This document shows, piece by piece, positions 11,661 through 22,100 of a stretch of 64,000 nt of DNA. The notes beneath the pieces were generated by a model. That model saw nothing but the letters and a program-made list of their open reading frames with translations. It was not told the DNA's origin and did no database searches. The position numbers and the translations under genes were made by a program. The DNA comes from Cytobacillus dafuensis (lineage in GTDB: Bacteria; Bacillota; Bacilli; Bacillales; Cytobacillaceae), in contig NZ_CP042593.1 of the NCBI RefSeq assembly GCF_007995155.1, positions 414,001 to 478,000 on the forward strand, given 5' to 3'. Positions within the stretch are counted from its first letter, which is position 1; every line of letters begins with the position of its first letter.

Positions 11661-13031
11661 TTGCAAAAAGAAACAAAACAGAGATCGGTCGTTCTCGCCT
11701 TATTAATTGCAACCTTTTTGACAGCCATCGAAGGTACAATTGTCAGCACGGCGATGCCAAAAATTGTAGAGGATCTTGGCGGTAGCAAGCTTTATACATG
11801 GGTTATTTCTGTCTATTTATTAGCTGTGGTGATTAGTACGCCTATTTTTGGAAAACTAGCAGATTTATATGGCAGGAAGAGAATGTTTACGATTGGAACG
11901 ATTATTTTCCTAATCGGATCAATGCTTTCGGGACTCTCACAAACAATGGAACAGCTCGTCATGTTTCGTTTGATTCAAGGACTAGGAGCAGGTGCACTTA
12001 CAACGATTCCGTTTACAATTATCGGTGATGTGTTTGAATTCAAGGAGCGAGCAAAAATTCAAGGCATGATTAGCAGTGTTTGGGGAATTTCTGGGATAAT
12101 TGGTCCACTTGCAGGCGGCTTTATCGTCGATACGATTACTTGGCATTGGATTTTCTTTATGAACCTGCCTTTTGGAGTTATTGCTTTAATTTTATTATCG
12201 ATATCCTTACACGAGAATCTTGAGAAGAAGAAGCAGATTATTGATTATGCAGGTATTACGACGTTTGCGATTTGTATGTCGTCCTTCTTATACGCTTTAA
12301 CATTATTAAAAGAGGATAGATCATTAACGACAAGTATTTCTGCCTTATTAGCAGTTTCACTGATCACCTTTTGTTTATTTTTCTATATTGAAGCAAAGGG
12401 AAAAGAGCCGATGCTGCCGCTTTCCTTATTTAAAATCAAGTTTATTACGATTTCGAATATTGCCGGCTTTTTATTAGGGTTTATTCTCGTTGCCATCACC
12501 TTTTATATTCCGTTATGGGTGCAAGGTGTAACAGGTTTAAACGCTACCTATTCTGGTATTGCAATGCTGCCTATGTCGATTACTTGGCCGCTTGGTGCGG
12601 TCTTTACAGGCAGATGGCTTGCAAAATCACCGATTGGGCGAGTGGCTGTAATCGGAATCTCTTTAATTATTGTCGGATGTATTGGATTAACTTTCTTTAG
12701 GTCGGGGACAACGATTCCGTTCATGATGGCAGATACAGCAATCTTGGGCTTTGGTTTCGGTTTAGCGATGACATCCTTTACCGTTGCTGTTCAATCAGCT
12801 GTTGATTGGAATATGCGTGGAGCAGCAATGGGTTCACATACATTAATGAGAAATTTAGGGCAGGCAATTGGGATCGCTGTTTCAGGACTATTGTTGAGTG
12901 ATAAACTTTATGGTCATGCTTTAGAATCAAGTTTGCATTCAGTTTTCACGATGCTGATTCTATTAGCGGTTAGCGCCCTCGCTGTAACTGGCATTCTACT
13001 TCGTCAAAAAGAACCAGCGCTTAGCTGCTAG
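11661..13031 (+). CDS. MFS multidrug exporter, 14-TMS DHA2 (EmrB/QacA) family
   Basis: About 456 residues and roughly 14 membrane helices. Motif A GKLADLYGRKR lies near residue 60, and the antiporter motif C region GISGIIGPLAGG is near 150. These proteins expel drugs in exchange for protons. Start: TTG at 11661 follows AGAGGTGA at the right distance; GTG at 11652 would be 3 codons longer but overlaps that site. B. subtilis Bmr3, LmrB and MdtP are relatives; the substrate cannot be told. Monocistronic, divergent from the GerP-like unit. Confidence 0.88.
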   Translation: MQKETKQRSVVLALLIATFLTAIEGTIVSTAMPKIVEDLGGSKLYTWVISVYLLAVVISTPIFGKLADLYGRKRMFTIGTIIFLIGSMLSGLSQTMEQLVMFRLIQGLGAGALTTIPFTIIGDVFEFKERAKIQGMISSVWGISGIIGPLAGGFIVDTITWHWIFFMNLPFGVIALILLSISLHENLEKKKQIIDYAGITTFAICMSSFLYALTLLKEDRSLTTSISALLAVSLITFCLFFYIEAKGKEPMLPLSLFKIKFITISNIAGFLLGFILVAITFYIPLWVQGVTGLNATYSGIAMLPMSITWPLGAVFTGRWLAKSPIGRVAVIGISLIIVGCIGLTFFRSGTTIPFMMADTAILGFGFGLAMTSFTVAVQSAVDWNMRGAAMGSHTLMRNLGQAIGIAVSGLLLSDKLYGHALESSLHSVFTMLILLAVSALAVTGILLRQKEPALSC

Positions 13032-13181
13032 GTTATGAAAATATGGGCATTTTTATAGTAAACGCTATCTACTGCCCAAGGTAGAATACAGGTGTTTTTA
13101 GCTTAATCATTCGTTCTCGTTGTTTTACAGTATTAAAGGATGTTATCATCTTATTAATAATGTAAAGAAAGGAAGAAAGCG

Positions 13182-13700
13182 ATGTCTTTGGAAACGGTGA
13201 AGGCTCATTTTAAAAAATGGAATCGTGAGGCAGACATTTTAGAGTTTGAAACATCAAGTGCGACAGTTGAACTGGCTGCTGAAGCGATTGGCTGTATTCC
13301 TGCGAGAATTGCAAAAACTTTATCATTCAAGGGTGAGGGCGATCAAGCAATTCTAGTAGTTGCAGCAGGTGATGCCAAGGTTGATAACAAGAAATTCCGC
13401 CAAGCTTTTGGCCTAAAAGCGCGTATGCTTTCGGCTGATGAAGTGGTGGAGCAAACTGGTCATATCATTGGCGGTGTTTGTCCATTTGGATTGGCAAATG
13501 AATTAGACGTCTATTTAGATATCTCGATGAAACGCTATGAGACTCTTTTTCCCGCCTGCGGCAGTTCAAACTCAGCTATTGAGTTGACCCTTGATGAAAT
13601 ATTTGAATACTCATCTGCTAAAGAGTGGGTGGATGTTTGTAAGGGTTGGGATGAGGAACAGTTGAAAGAGACAGTCGCTTCCAATACCAATCAGCATTAA
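13182..13700 (+). CDS. YbaK/EbsC-type aminoacyl-tRNA deacylase
   Basis: 172 residues. The YbaK/ProX editing domain spans about 25-150, with ARIAKTLSFKG, VDNKKFRQAFG and the pocket motif GGVCPFGL near 110. The family hydrolyses mischarged aminoacyl-tRNAs, such as Cys- or Ala-tRNA(Pro), in trans. ATG at 13182 follows AAGAAAGGAAG. Stand-alone gene with a terminator 300 nt downstream after a repeat element. The lysine expected in the family active site is present in the AKTL segment. The exact tRNA substrate is not predictable. Confidence 0.87.
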   Translation: MSLETVKAHFKKWNREADILEFETSSATVELAAEAIGCIPARIAKTLSFKGEGDQAILVVAAGDAKVDNKKFRQAFGLKARMLSADEVVEQTGHIIGGVCPFGLANELDVYLDISMKRYETLFPACGSSNSAIELTLDEIFEYSSAKEWVDVCKGWDEEQLKETVASNTNQH

Positions 13701-13729
13701 TTTTCAAATTAGGCTGTGTTAAAGCTCAG

Positions 13730-13970
13730 TGTTGATACTGCTATTTAGTTGTTGATTCTCGATGCAGGCGCGAGTTCCTCGAAAATGCTAACGCATTTTC
13801 TTCGTGAGGTGATTATTCTAGGAAGCTTATTCAATGTCCTGCGGGAGAAGAGAGTCAAAGGGAGACCCCGCATGAGTGATAGCTACGAGGAGGCTTCTAG
13901 ACCGCCCTCGATCACTAAGTGCCTGCATCGGAAATCAACAGGGAAGCTTAAAGTATCCTCAAATTAAATT
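13730..13970. repeat. Bacillus-type intergenic repeat with GC-rich hairpins
   Basis: Contains TGCGGGAGAAGAGAGTCAAA, GGGAGACCCCGCA, GAGGAGGCTTCTAGACCG and GTGCCTGCATCGGAAATCAA, recognisable from intergenic repeats seen many times in Bacillus genomes. Local hairpins include GAAAATGCTAACGCATTTTC. A 72-codon frame runs through it but has no ribosome site. Its composition is clearly more GC-rich than the surroundings. Confidence 0.75.
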
Positions 13971-14000
13971 TAATATTATATCTGTATACAAAACATGGAA

Positions 14001-14055
14001 ATACCTAATCCCAATACTGTCTTAAAAGACAATATAGGAATTAGGTATTTTTTTT
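14001..14055. terminator. Long hairpin terminator
   Basis: ATACCTAAT...CTGTCTT pairs with AGACA...ATTAGGTAT followed by a run of T. It would end transcription entering from the YbaK gene before the chemoreceptor gene. Confidence 0.8.
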
Positions 14056-14173
14056 TAACCAAAAAAAGGTTATTGATAGACATAAAAAACTATATTATAT
14101 ATAATTTTCCTATTGGAAAAATTGGATTAGAGCAAGAAACTGCGTAGAAAAATGAATATTTAGGAGAACAACT

Positions 14174-15895
14174 ATGAGAAAAAGCTTAAAGATTCAAATG
14201 TTAATGGTATTTTCAATTTTGCTTTTGGTTTCATGTTTGATTATTAGTTTACTTATTTATCAATCGTCATTAGTGTTAGTAAAGGATGCTGTTGGTAATC
14301 AAGCATCAAATATTGTGGAACAAGCTGTTTCGGTCATTGATATAGACCGCTATGAAAAGCTTACAATTGATTCTAAAGAAGAAGGCTATTACAGAGAGTT
14401 ACGCAAAGAATTAAATTCGATCAGAGAAATGAATGGTATGACCTATTTATATACGATGTCACGTGTGAAGAACGGTGAAGGGTACGATTACTATTATATG
14501 GTTGACGGGGAGCCATTGGATTCTGATGAGGCATCCAAATTAGGGGAGAAAGAAGAGCTTGTTGATTCCTATCCTGAAATGAAGCAGGCATTTGAAACAG
14601 GGCATATCCAATATCAGTTATCAAATGATAAAGAATACGGAGCATTGATTACTGTGTATGCACCGATAAAAAATGATGCAGGTGAAGTGATCGGGATAAT
14701 TGGATCAGATATGGATGCTACGGAAATTTATCAATCAATGGATGCCAATAAATTAAAAATGATTGCTATCACCCTTGCCGTTTTAATAGCAGGAATTATA
14801 ATCGTCTATTTTTTCACGGACTATTTAACGAGGCCTTTAAGAAAACTAACATCACAAGTAAAGCAAGTTGGAAAAGGAGATTTAACGGTAGTTATCGATA
14901 CTGATCGAAAGGATGAAATCGGTCTATTAACAAAAACCTTCCAACAAATGGTTCACGAATTAAAAACGGTTATACAAGGAATAAACAAGAGCTCTAGCCA
15001 ATTAATCGAGACTTCTGAACGACTATCGATAAAAAGTGAAAAAGCAAGTGAGGTCAGTAATCAGATTTCAGCTTCTATTCAAGAAGTTTCAGAAGGGGCC
15101 TATACTCAGTATAAAAGCTCGGAAGAAAGCGCCGCAACATTAGAGCAAATGTCAAAAGGAATACAGCAGGTTGCAGAAACATCTTTAAATGTTTCGCAAT
15201 TATCATCTGTTAGCTTGGATAATGCAAACCAAGGAAATAGAAGCATTGAAAAAGTAATTCATCAAATGAATGTGATTAATCAGTCTGTCCAATTGTCTGC
15301 AAATGCGATTAAAACATTGGAGAGCCAGTCAAATGAAATATCATTAATTATTAATATGATTCGTGATATCTCTGCACAAACGAATTTACTAGCACTTAAT
15401 GCTGCGATTGAAGCGGCTAGAGCGGGTGAATCTGGAAAAGGCTTTGCGGTGGTTGCTGAAGAAGTTAGGAAACTTGCCGAGCAGTCAGAGAAATCAGCCA
15501 ACAGTATATCCATCTTAATTTCTAAAATAAACGAGGATACGAACCGCACTGTTCAGTCTATGGATGTTGTGACTGGAAATGTGGAAGACGGAATTATAGC
15601 TGTTGAGGAGGCAGGAAAATCATTTGAAAGTATACTAGAGTCCATTCAGAGCGTTGTTTCTCATATAAAAGATGTGTCCCTGACTTCAGAGGAAATGTCT
15701 GCTTTTTCAGAGGAAATAACAGCAGGGGTTATGGAAACGACAATGCTAGCTAATAAAGCAGCTAAAACGACAGAATATGTTGTCGAACGAACAGTTGAAC
15801 AAGAGAACTTTATTCTTGATATTTCATCCTCCATTACAAAATTAAATAAAATGGCTGGAGAATTAGATGAATTAGTAGGAAAATTTGATTTGTAG
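14174..15895 (+). CDS. Methyl-accepting chemotaxis protein
   Basis: 573 residues: membrane helix at about 8-32, an extracytoplasmic Cache-like sensor domain (about 40-190, with YLYTMSRV and [15 protein letters not shown] strands), a second helix at about 194-215, a HAMP domain to about 270, and the coiled-coil signalling domain. The highly conserved hairpin tip [18 protein letters not shown] starts near residue 400. Receives a small-molecule signal and controls CheA. ATG at 14174 follows TAGGAGAAC. No other chemotaxis genes adjoin it, so the ligand is unknown. Length and order are typical for Bacillus transducers. Confidence 0.93.
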   Translation: MRKSLKIQMLMVFSILLLVSCLIISLLIYQSSLVLVKDAVGNQASNIVEQAVSVIDIDRYEKLTIDSKEEGYYRELRKELNSIREMNGMTYLYTMSRVKNGEGYDYYYMVDGEPLDSDEASKLGEKEELVDSYPEMKQAFETGHIQYQLSNDKEYGALITVYAPIKNDAGEVIGIIGSDMDATEIYQSMDANKLKMIAITLAVLIAGIIIVYFFTDYLTRPLRKLTSQVKQVGKGDLTVVIDTDRKDEIGLLTKTFQQMVHELKTVIQGINKSSSQLIETSERLSIKSEKASEVSNQISASIQEVSEGAYTQYKSSEESAATLEQMSKGIQQVAETSLNVSQLSSVSLDNANQGNRSIEKVIHQMNVINQSVQLSANAIKTLESQSNEISLIINMIRDISAQTNLLALNAAIEAARAGESGKGFAVVAEEVRKLAEQSEKSANSISILISKINEDTNRTVQSMDVVTGNVEDGIIAVEEAGKSFESILESIQSVVSHIKDVSLTSEEMSAFSEEITAGVMETTMLANKAAKTTEYVVERTVEQENFILDISSSITKLNKMAGELDELVGKFDL

Positions 15896-15919
15896 CAGTA
15901 AAGAATATAACAAATATTA

Positions 15920-16050
15920 TTTCAGATCCTGGGGTTGCCCCAAAAGGTGTCTGGCATCCACACAATACACTTTATCTAGAATCTCACTCGCTTATTGATA
16001 CTAGATATTGTTCGTGGTGCCTGACACCTTTGCTTTTGGGACAACCCTAT
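15920..16050. repeat. Palindromic intergenic element with 'GGTGTCTGGCA' ends
   Basis: GGGGTTGCCCCAAAAGGTGT at the left end is complementary, with gaps, to ACACCTTTGCTTTTGGGACA plus ACCC at the right; the outer arms also pair as GGTGTCTGGCA/TGCCTGACACC. Such GGTGTCTGGCACC palindromes are scattered in Bacillus genomes. It could act as a bidirectional terminator between the chemoreceptor gene and mnx. Confidence 0.75.
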
Positions 16051-16185
16051 CTTTTTTATTGTATTTTTTATCCAATTTTGGTTTGTCACTTCTTGTTTCC
16101 TGGTCTAGGTACTTAGCATTTTGCATAATCTTTATGTAGTTTCGATCATTTTTTCAATGGATAGGGTTTAGGGTAACAGCTGTTT

Positions 16186-16194
16186 CATATGATA
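16186..16194 (+). promoter_or_regulatory. mnxA: Sigma-K-like -10 box ahead of mnxA
   Basis: CATATGATA matches the sigma-K -10 consensus CATAnnnTA exactly. In Bacillus sp. SG-1 the mnx operon was reported to be expressed in mid-sporulation from a sigma-K-type promoter. No convincing AC-type -35 is found 15-18 nt upstream, and the predicted start site would leave only a very short leader before the GAGGTGGTG ribosome site at 16200-16208. Confidence 0.55.
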
Positions 16195-16209
16195 ACCTGA
16201 GGTGGTGTT

Positions 16210-16629
16210 ATGGATAAAATTACATTCCTTCTTTTTATGTACACGGATGTATGTATAGTTCTTGGACTCTATGTTTATTTATTCAGAATGAAAAAGCTAA
16301 TCGGGTTTCAATTAGGGATGAATATTAGTGTTGTAATGGGAGGAATGACCGCTTTACTATTTGGTGTATTACTCATACTGCAATATCCGTTTCATTTCAC
16401 GTGGATAACGATTATCTCCACATTAGCAGGGTTAGTGACGGGGGCATTGTTTGGACGGTTATTCGATTATCAAACGTTTGTGACGGGTTTAACGAATGGA
16501 ATGATCGTTGGATTGATGGCACCGATGATTGGAACAGTTTTAGAAATGACCTCGGTATTTGTATGGTTTGTTCATCTTTTTTTTGCTTTGTGTTTACTCA
16601 CTATTCTTATTTCAATTAAAAGGTCGTGA
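16210..16629 (+). CDS. mnxA: MnxA-like membrane protein of the Mn oxidase operon
   Basis: 139 residues, four predicted membrane helices (about 5-25, 35-58, 63-85 and 112-135) with Gly-rich helix pairs GLVTGALFGRLF and GLMAPMIGTV. ATG at 16210 after GAGGTGGTG. First gene of a seven-gene unit whose order matches mnxABCDEFG of Mn(II)-oxidising Bacillus spores. The function of MnxA is unknown; a membrane anchor or metal/copper transport partner is conceivable. It is related in pattern to MnxB immediately downstream (both have a GxxxGxxFG-type helix pair), suggesting a heteromeric membrane pair. Confidence 0.8.
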   Translation: MDKITFLLFMYTDVCIVLGLYVYLFRMKKLIGFQLGMNISVVMGGMTALLFGVLLILQYPFHFTWITIISTLAGLVTGALFGRLFDYQTFVTGLTNGMIVGLMAPMIGTVLEMTSVFVWFVHLFFALCLLTILISIKRS

Positions 16630-16637
16630 AGTAAACT

Positions 16638-17096
16638 GTGCTAATCATTATGTTATTTAGTTGGAATCTTATTGGATTAGGTTTTGTATACAGGATTTTC
16701 AAAAAGAAACATTTGTTATTTGATGATCGATTTTCGATGACGATGTGTATGGCCATAACAATGACCTCTTCTTTTATCTTAGCACTTCACATTGAACTAT
16801 TGCTTCCTTCCTCTCTAAAGGCTCTATTTCTAATCCCGATTATACTTGGATTACTAATCGGCTGGAAATTCGGTTCACTCATAAAAGCTCCAGCTCTGCT
16901 AACCAGTATCTATAATGGCACAATGGGAGGAATTATGGGAACAATGCTCGGTGCTGTGCTTCAAAATCCTGCGCTATGCAATATACCGATCGAGTCAGAA
17001 GCAATGATTGCGACGAATATGTATAGTCTTGCTCTCTTTACTACCTTCCTTCATACACTTGTGATTCATTTTATTCGTTATTCCTTTAAGGTGTAA
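16638..17096 (+). CDS. mnxB: MnxB-like membrane protein
   Basis: 152 residues, GTG start at 16638 (an in-frame ATG follows at 16650), 9 nt after mnxA. Four predicted helices; LIGWKFGSLI and GTMGGIMGTMLGAVL repeat the helix-pair pattern of MnxA, so the two look like distant paralogues. No known domain. Position and size fit MnxB of the Bacillus Mn oxidase operon. Role not established; probably works with MnxA in the mother-cell or outer forespore membrane. Confidence 0.78.
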   Translation: MLIIMLFSWNLIGLGFVYRIFKKKHLLFDDRFSMTMCMAITMTSSFILALHIELLLPSSLKALFLIPIILGLLIGWKFGSLIKAPALLTSIYNGTMGGIMGTMLGAVLQNPALCNIPIESEAMIATNMYSLALFTTFLHTLVIHFIRYSFKV

Positions 17097-17132
17097 GGTA
17101 ATTCTTAATCCGTCATGAAGGAGGAGAAGAAA

Positions 17133-17711
17133 ATGAGGGTATTTGTTGTTGCCATCTTATTGGTTGCGGGATTTATGGCTTTCTATTTCTTTTGGCCCCA
17201 ATCATTAGATTTACCGAAAATTGGCCATGTGAAGGATTCGGCACTTACTGAAGTGAGCGGAAAGGAATTTTCCAAACAGAAAAAACCAAAACTTATTACT
17301 TTCTTCTTTACAAATTGTCCAGACGTTTGTCCTACCACAATAATTGACTTAAAAAAACTACAAAAATTAATGAAGGAAAAAGGAATATCTGATGATCAGT
17401 ATCTTATTCTAGCAGTGACATTGGACCCGGAATACGATACGAAAGAGAGAATTTTAGAGTATAAAAATGCTTTTGAAATTTCGAGCTCCAATTGGCTGTT
17501 CTTGAGAGGCTCTGAAGAAGAAACAAAGAAATTTGCTCAAAACTTCAATATGATATATGAAAAAAATCAAGATGGGTTTGTTGTTCATTCCACAACTATG
17601 TATGTGGTGGATTCGAATGAACAAATAAGAGCCATTCATGATATGGCGACAGGTGATCAACGAGTGAATATCAAGAAAATTGCAGATCATTTAATACAGC
17701 TAATGGATTAA
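17133..17711 (+). CDS. mnxC: MnxC, SCO1/SenC-family thiol/copper protein
   Basis: 192 residues from ATG at 17133, because AAGGAGGAG ends 7 nt before it; the frame also opens at 17115. One N-terminal membrane anchor (about 2-20) is followed by a thioredoxin-fold SCO domain with the copper-binding pair CPDVCP and the partner His in FVVHSTTMYVVD. SCO proteins deliver copper or keep copper-site thiols reduced, which fits supplying the multicopper oxidase MnxG. In SG-1, MnxC was likewise noted as thioredoxin/SCO-like. Confidence 0.88.
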   Translation: MRVFVVAILLVAGFMAFYFFWPQSLDLPKIGHVKDSALTEVSGKEFSKQKKPKLITFFFTNCPDVCPTTIIDLKKLQKLMKEKGISDDQYLILAVTLDPEYDTKERILEYKNAFEISSSNWLFLRGSEEETKKFAQNFNMIYEKNQDGFVVHSTTMYVVDSNEQIRAIHDMATGDQRVNIKKIADHLIQLMD

Positions 17712-17799
17712 CGGAAACAAGATTGTGTTTTTTGCTTATTAACAAAATTATCTAATTTTCATAGATTGGAAAAAAGGAGTTATTTGGAGGATAGCAATC

Positions 17800-18534
17800 A
17801 TGCAGAAAGAGTTAGAGGAATTGGCGAAGGAGAGAAAAATAGAACAGAAATCGAAGCCTACTCAATCATTTTCTTCACCAACAAGTGCAGTGTCCTTAGA
17901 AGAGACTAGAATTCTTTCCGAATATATTGATCAGCAAAATTTGTTCAAGATAATTAGTCAAGAAAAATCACTCCGGAAGCCCCTTACACTTAAGAAATTT
18001 TTCAAGATGAAACGAAATCAAGAAGTGGTGATTTCCTCTGTTATCGAAAAAGATGTAACTGTGAAGACAGAGGGAAAAGTCGCAGCAATTGGAAGAGATT
18101 TTGTTATGGTAACTAATTTACAGAATCGAATCTGGATTCCTTATATAGCCATTGAATCTGCTACAATCCCCTTTGGTTTTCCTACTTATTCCAACCCCCA
18201 TCAACATCATATATATGATAATCAACTGCAGCAAAAGCTGATGCTTAAATTTGGTGAGACAGTGGCTAAAAAAGAAGAGCTGGTTCGTCAGTTTTTTGAA
18301 GAAACTCTCCGAACAAATCTTCATTCATGGAGAGAAATGTGGGTAGAAGTAAAAACAGCTGAGAAAATATTTTTCGGAAAAATAACGGAATCGACAAAAG
18401 ATGAGCTAATCCTTCAGCTTTTTAAGAAAAATATTAAAATCCCATTTAACGACATACGGTATGTGTCTACGGTGGGGCTGTTTCCGTTATGGAAAAAAAT
18501 ACTGAAATTAATGTTTGACTCTTCGAATAAATAA
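17800..18534 (+). CDS. mnxD: MnxD-like protein with two predicted Sm-like small barrels
   Basis: 244 residues, soluble, no signal peptide. Two segments share the pattern of a small beta-barrel: residues about 72-120 (VTVKTEGKVAAIGRDFVMV then IWIPYIAIESA) and 180-235 (WVEVKTAEKIFFGKITEST then IKIPFNDIRYV). The linker is His-rich (NPHQHHIYDN). ATG at 17800 after GGAGGATAG. Position fits MnxD. No function is assigned in the literature known to me; the barrel resemblance to MnxE, MnxF and CotB-type repeats is my inference. Confidence 0.72.
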   Translation: MQKELEELAKERKIEQKSKPTQSFSSPTSAVSLEETRILSEYIDQQNLFKIISQEKSLRKPLTLKKFFKMKRNQEVVISSVIEKDVTVKTEGKVAAIGRDFVMVTNLQNRIWIPYIAIESATIPFGFPTYSNPHQHHIYDNQLQQKLMLKFGETVAKKEELVRQFFEETLRTNLHSWREMWVEVKTAEKIFFGKITESTKDELILQLFKKNIKIPFNDIRYVSTVGLFPLWKKILKLMFDSSNK

Positions 18535-18568
18535 AACATGAAATTACTTATAAAAGGGAGGCATTTTG

Positions 18569-18859
18569 ATGGCTCACAAAGATGACGACTTCTTTCGGGA
18601 ATTAAAAAAGCTGGAAGGGGAACAATTGCTTGTGATTACACGGGCTGTTCAGCTTGACTTATTAGGTCAAGTATTTCGGCCTGTTTTTTGTGGTACGGTT
18701 TCGGAAGTGCAAAAAGGGCATATAACACTCTCACCAGTCATAATTAAAATGGTTAATGCTCCATTTTATAAATTCCCTATTCCACTTAGTATTCCTCTTG
18801 AGCAAATTGTATCTTTTTCAAAAGAAGTCCCATGTGATGCAGTGTTTCCATTAGCATAA
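18569..18859 (+). CDS. mnxE: MnxE, small subunit of the Mn oxidase complex
   Basis: 96 residues from ATG at 18569 (AAAGGGAGG upstream; the frame also opens 3 nt earlier). In the characterised Bacillus complex, MnxE and MnxF form a copper-binding hexamer that copurifies with MnxG. The body reads as a five-strand small barrel: QLLVITRAVQLDLLGQVFRP, CGTVSEVQKGHITL, PIPLSIPLEQIVSF. Contains two Cys (in VFCGTV and VPCDAVFP). Followed 17 nt later by mnxF, so the two should be translated together. Confidence 0.8.
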   Translation: MAHKDDDFFRELKKLEGEQLLVITRAVQLDLLGQVFRPVFCGTVSEVQKGHITLSPVIIKMVNAPFYKFPIPLSIPLEQIVSFSKEVPCDAVFPLA

Positions 18860-18876
18860 TTGAGGGGGAAATGTGA

Positions 18877-19164
18877 ATGAATCAACAGAGTGAATTTAAA
18901 GCAATTAATGATATTAGAGAGGAAGCTATTGTCACTCATTTTAGAAAAAATAAAGACAAAAAAGTGTTTATACTAACGGAATCTTTTCCATTTATGTTTA
19001 TCGGGAAAATTAAAGAAGTATTGGATGATACAGCTGTATTGGATGTGCAAACGACATCTGTCCCTGCTTTAGAAGGAAAAGAATGGATCCTGCATATCGA
19101 CGCTATTGAAGTTTTTTACATTGAAACAGGTATTGGTCCGAAAATACCTGATTTGAAAGATTAA
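18877..19164 (+). CDS. mnxF: MnxF, small subunit of the Mn oxidase complex
   Basis: 95 residues; ATG at 18877 after GAGGGGGAA. Parallel in length and strand order to MnxE: KVFILTESFPFMFIGKIKEV, DTAVLDVQTTSV, EWILHIDAIEVFYIE. The two look like paralogues that would alternate in a ring, consistent with the reported E3F3 stoichiometry. Lacks Cys but has Met and His positions that could bind copper. Directly upstream of mnxG (18 nt). Confidence 0.8.
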   Translation: MNQQSEFKAINDIREEAIVTHFRKNKDKKVFILTESFPFMFIGKIKEVLDDTAVLDVQTTSVPALEGKEWILHIDAIEVFYIETGIGPKIPDLKD

Positions 19165-19182
19165 TAGAAAAGAGGAAACTCC

Positions 19183-22100
19183 ATGAAAAGAAGTTATCAT
19201 GTAGTTGCTATTCCAATTCGAATCGTTTTGAACTCATTTGGTGATCATAATCCAAATGGAATGATGTACGTGTTAAAGGAAAATGAACAGAAGGTAAAGG
19301 AATTGGTGAAAAAAAATCCGTACTCTCCAGTGGATCTCGTTCAGCCGCTTGTTATCCGAGCAAATGAAGGAGACACGGTAGAAATACTGTTTGAGAATAA
19401 ATTACCCTTTCACACTGGCATTCATTTTCAAGAAGCAGAGTACGATGTATCTCAAGCAGATGGTGCGAAGGTTGGATTAAACAAAGATAGTACGGCAGCT
19501 CCTTTTAAATGTATTAAGTACGAAATACATGCTGTAAATGAAGGAAACTATTTCTTTTCTGATTTAGGCAATCCTTCAAGCAGTGAAAAAGGTTCCAATT
19601 CGAATGGTCTGATCGGAGCATTATGTGTCGAGAAGCGTTTTTCATGGTGGACGGATCCCGAAACAGGGAAGGTGATGAACAGTGGAGTGTATGCTGATGT
19701 CCATCATCCTCTTTTACCTTCTTTCCGGGAGTATGTCTGGATGTTTCATGATGAAATGGAGGTGGATGATTTAACGGGGAATCGCCCAATCAATCATATC
19801 TCTAACCAGGAAGAGGAATCTTTTCATGGCGCTAATTACCGGTTTGAACCGGAAAACAGGCGCGCTCAGCTCATTGCAGAAGGGGTCGTTTGTCCGACTT
19901 GTCAAGGAGAAGAAGTCCACCATGATTCATGGGTATTTGGAGATCCATCCACACCAATCTTGCGGGGATATGTTGGTGATCCTGCAAAAATCCGCGTCTT
20001 TCATGGCGGGGTTAAGGAAACGCACGTCTTTCATTATCATGTTCATCAATGGTTAAGTGATCCGCAAGACCTCGAGTCTGAAATCCTTGATGCTCAAGCG
20101 GTCAGCCCTCAAGCACATTACACGATTGAGCCGCTTTACGGTTTAGGAAGTTTGCAAGGCTCTTTTGGAGATGCGATTGTTCACTGCCATCTTTACCCGC
20201 ATTTTGTGGCTGGAATGTGGGGGTTGAACCGGATTTTTAATACGCTTCAAGACGGAAGCCAGTGCTATCCGAATGGGGTTCCTATTGAAGCTCTGCAGCC
20301 ATTGCCAGACAGGGAACCGCCGCCAAAGCCAACAAAACTAAAACCGGGATTCCCGAATTTTATTCCTGGTAAAGTAGGAAACAAGGCGCCGCGTCCGCCG
20401 CTTGGTATTGTCGGAGGAAGAGAAATGACCGAGCTGGAAAGACATGCAGCGATCGCGAATCCGAGGCCTGGTGCAGTCTTTACTGATCCTTGTCTTGAGG
20501 GTGCGACGGTAAGAGAGTTTAACATTTCTTTAATTGAACTGCCAATCACCTACAACAAACAAGGCTGGCATGATCCAAAGGGGAGGATGTTTATTCTGGA
20601 TGATGATATAGAAGCCGTTTGTTCGGGAAAAAAAGAACCAGAGCCTTTCGTATTCCATGCCCCAGCGCATACTTGTTTTCATATTAATCTTACGAATCGA
20701 CTGCCTCATATTCTCGATGGCGATGCGTTCCAACTCGTCACAAGAACGTATGAAGCTGGCTTCCATATCCACTTTGTTAAATTTGATGTCCTTGTTAATG
20801 ATGGAGCGAATGTCGGGTGGAATTATGATTCTTCCGTTTTACCAGGTGAAACGATACGGTACTCCCATTATGCTGATGTCGAATTAAAAGCATGGTACTT
20901 TCATGATCATCTATTCCCAGGCTCTCATCAGCATCATGGCGTCTTTGGATCGGGTGTTGTTCATCCTCGTTTTACGAAATTTTTCGACTCAAAATCGGGA
21001 GAAAAAGTCGTTCGCGGAACGCAAATTACTGCAAACAATCCATTGATTCCTGATTATCGTGATTTTGCGTTATTTGTTCAAGATTTCTCCCTTTTATTTG
21101 ATAAGGATGGAAAACCGCTGCAGCCGCCTCCATTTCCAGGTTCTCAAGATGACCCAGGTTTATTTGGAGTGAATTATAAAAACGAACCGCTGCAATTCCG
21201 TTTAGGTCCGGATTGCGATCCTGCTTACACCTTCAGTTCATTCGTGAAAGGGGATCCATGCACCCCCATATTGAGAGCGTATGAAGGAGATCCGATTCGC
21301 ATTCGTGTGCTTCAAGGATCACAGGAAGAATCCCACAGCTTTAATGTTCATGGGCTAAGGTGGCTGAATGAGCGCGGAGATCTGAATTCTAGGGTTGAAT
21401 GTCAGCAGCATATCGGTATTTCAGAATCTTTTACAATGGAAACCTATATTCCGAGGTCTGGAGATTATTTGTGGGCGTTTGAAACGGAAGAAGATTTGTG
21501 GAACGGACTTTGGGGGCTGATTCGGGCATATGATGAAAAGGTTCCAGATTTAATCCCTTTATCAGATCGCCCAGAGCCGTTAAAGCGAACTCGACCATTG
21601 CCTGAATGTACCGGAACAAAGCCGCCGCCAGCGGATGACCCCACTTCTGTTCCTGTTGAAAAGGGACCAGTCCGCTATTTTGATATTGTCGCTTTTCAAC
21701 TTCCAATCATCTACAATGACTTTAAAGATCAAGATCCACACGCGATTATATTTGCACTCCGGAAGGATATGGATGCCATTTTAAAAGGAACAAAGAAGCC
21801 TGAGCCGTTAATCATTCGGGCAAATGTTGGAGACACTGTAGAAGTGACGTTAACAAGCTTGTTGAAATTTGAATTATTCCCTTTTAAAGATGGAATTTAT
21901 CCGTATCCAGTTGTAAAAGAGCAGGCTTTTTATCCACCATCTCTAAGAATCTCACTGCACCCGCAATTAATTGATTATGATGTAAAAACCTCCTCAGGTG
22001 AGACAGTCGGATTCAATGGCGATCAAACCGTAGGACCAGGTGAAAAAAGAACATACCGCTGGTTTGTAGATGCTCAAGTAGGGGCATGCGGCATGTGGGA

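Noticed and set aside
13749..13967. 72-codon plus-strand frame
   Set aside because: Lies wholly in the dispersed intergenic repeat and lacks a ribosome site.
16210..17096. Reading mnxA/mnxB as generic ion transporters
   Set aside because: No transporter motif was recognised; the operon position and pairwise similarity are better evidence, so they are left as Mnx membrane proteins of unknown role.
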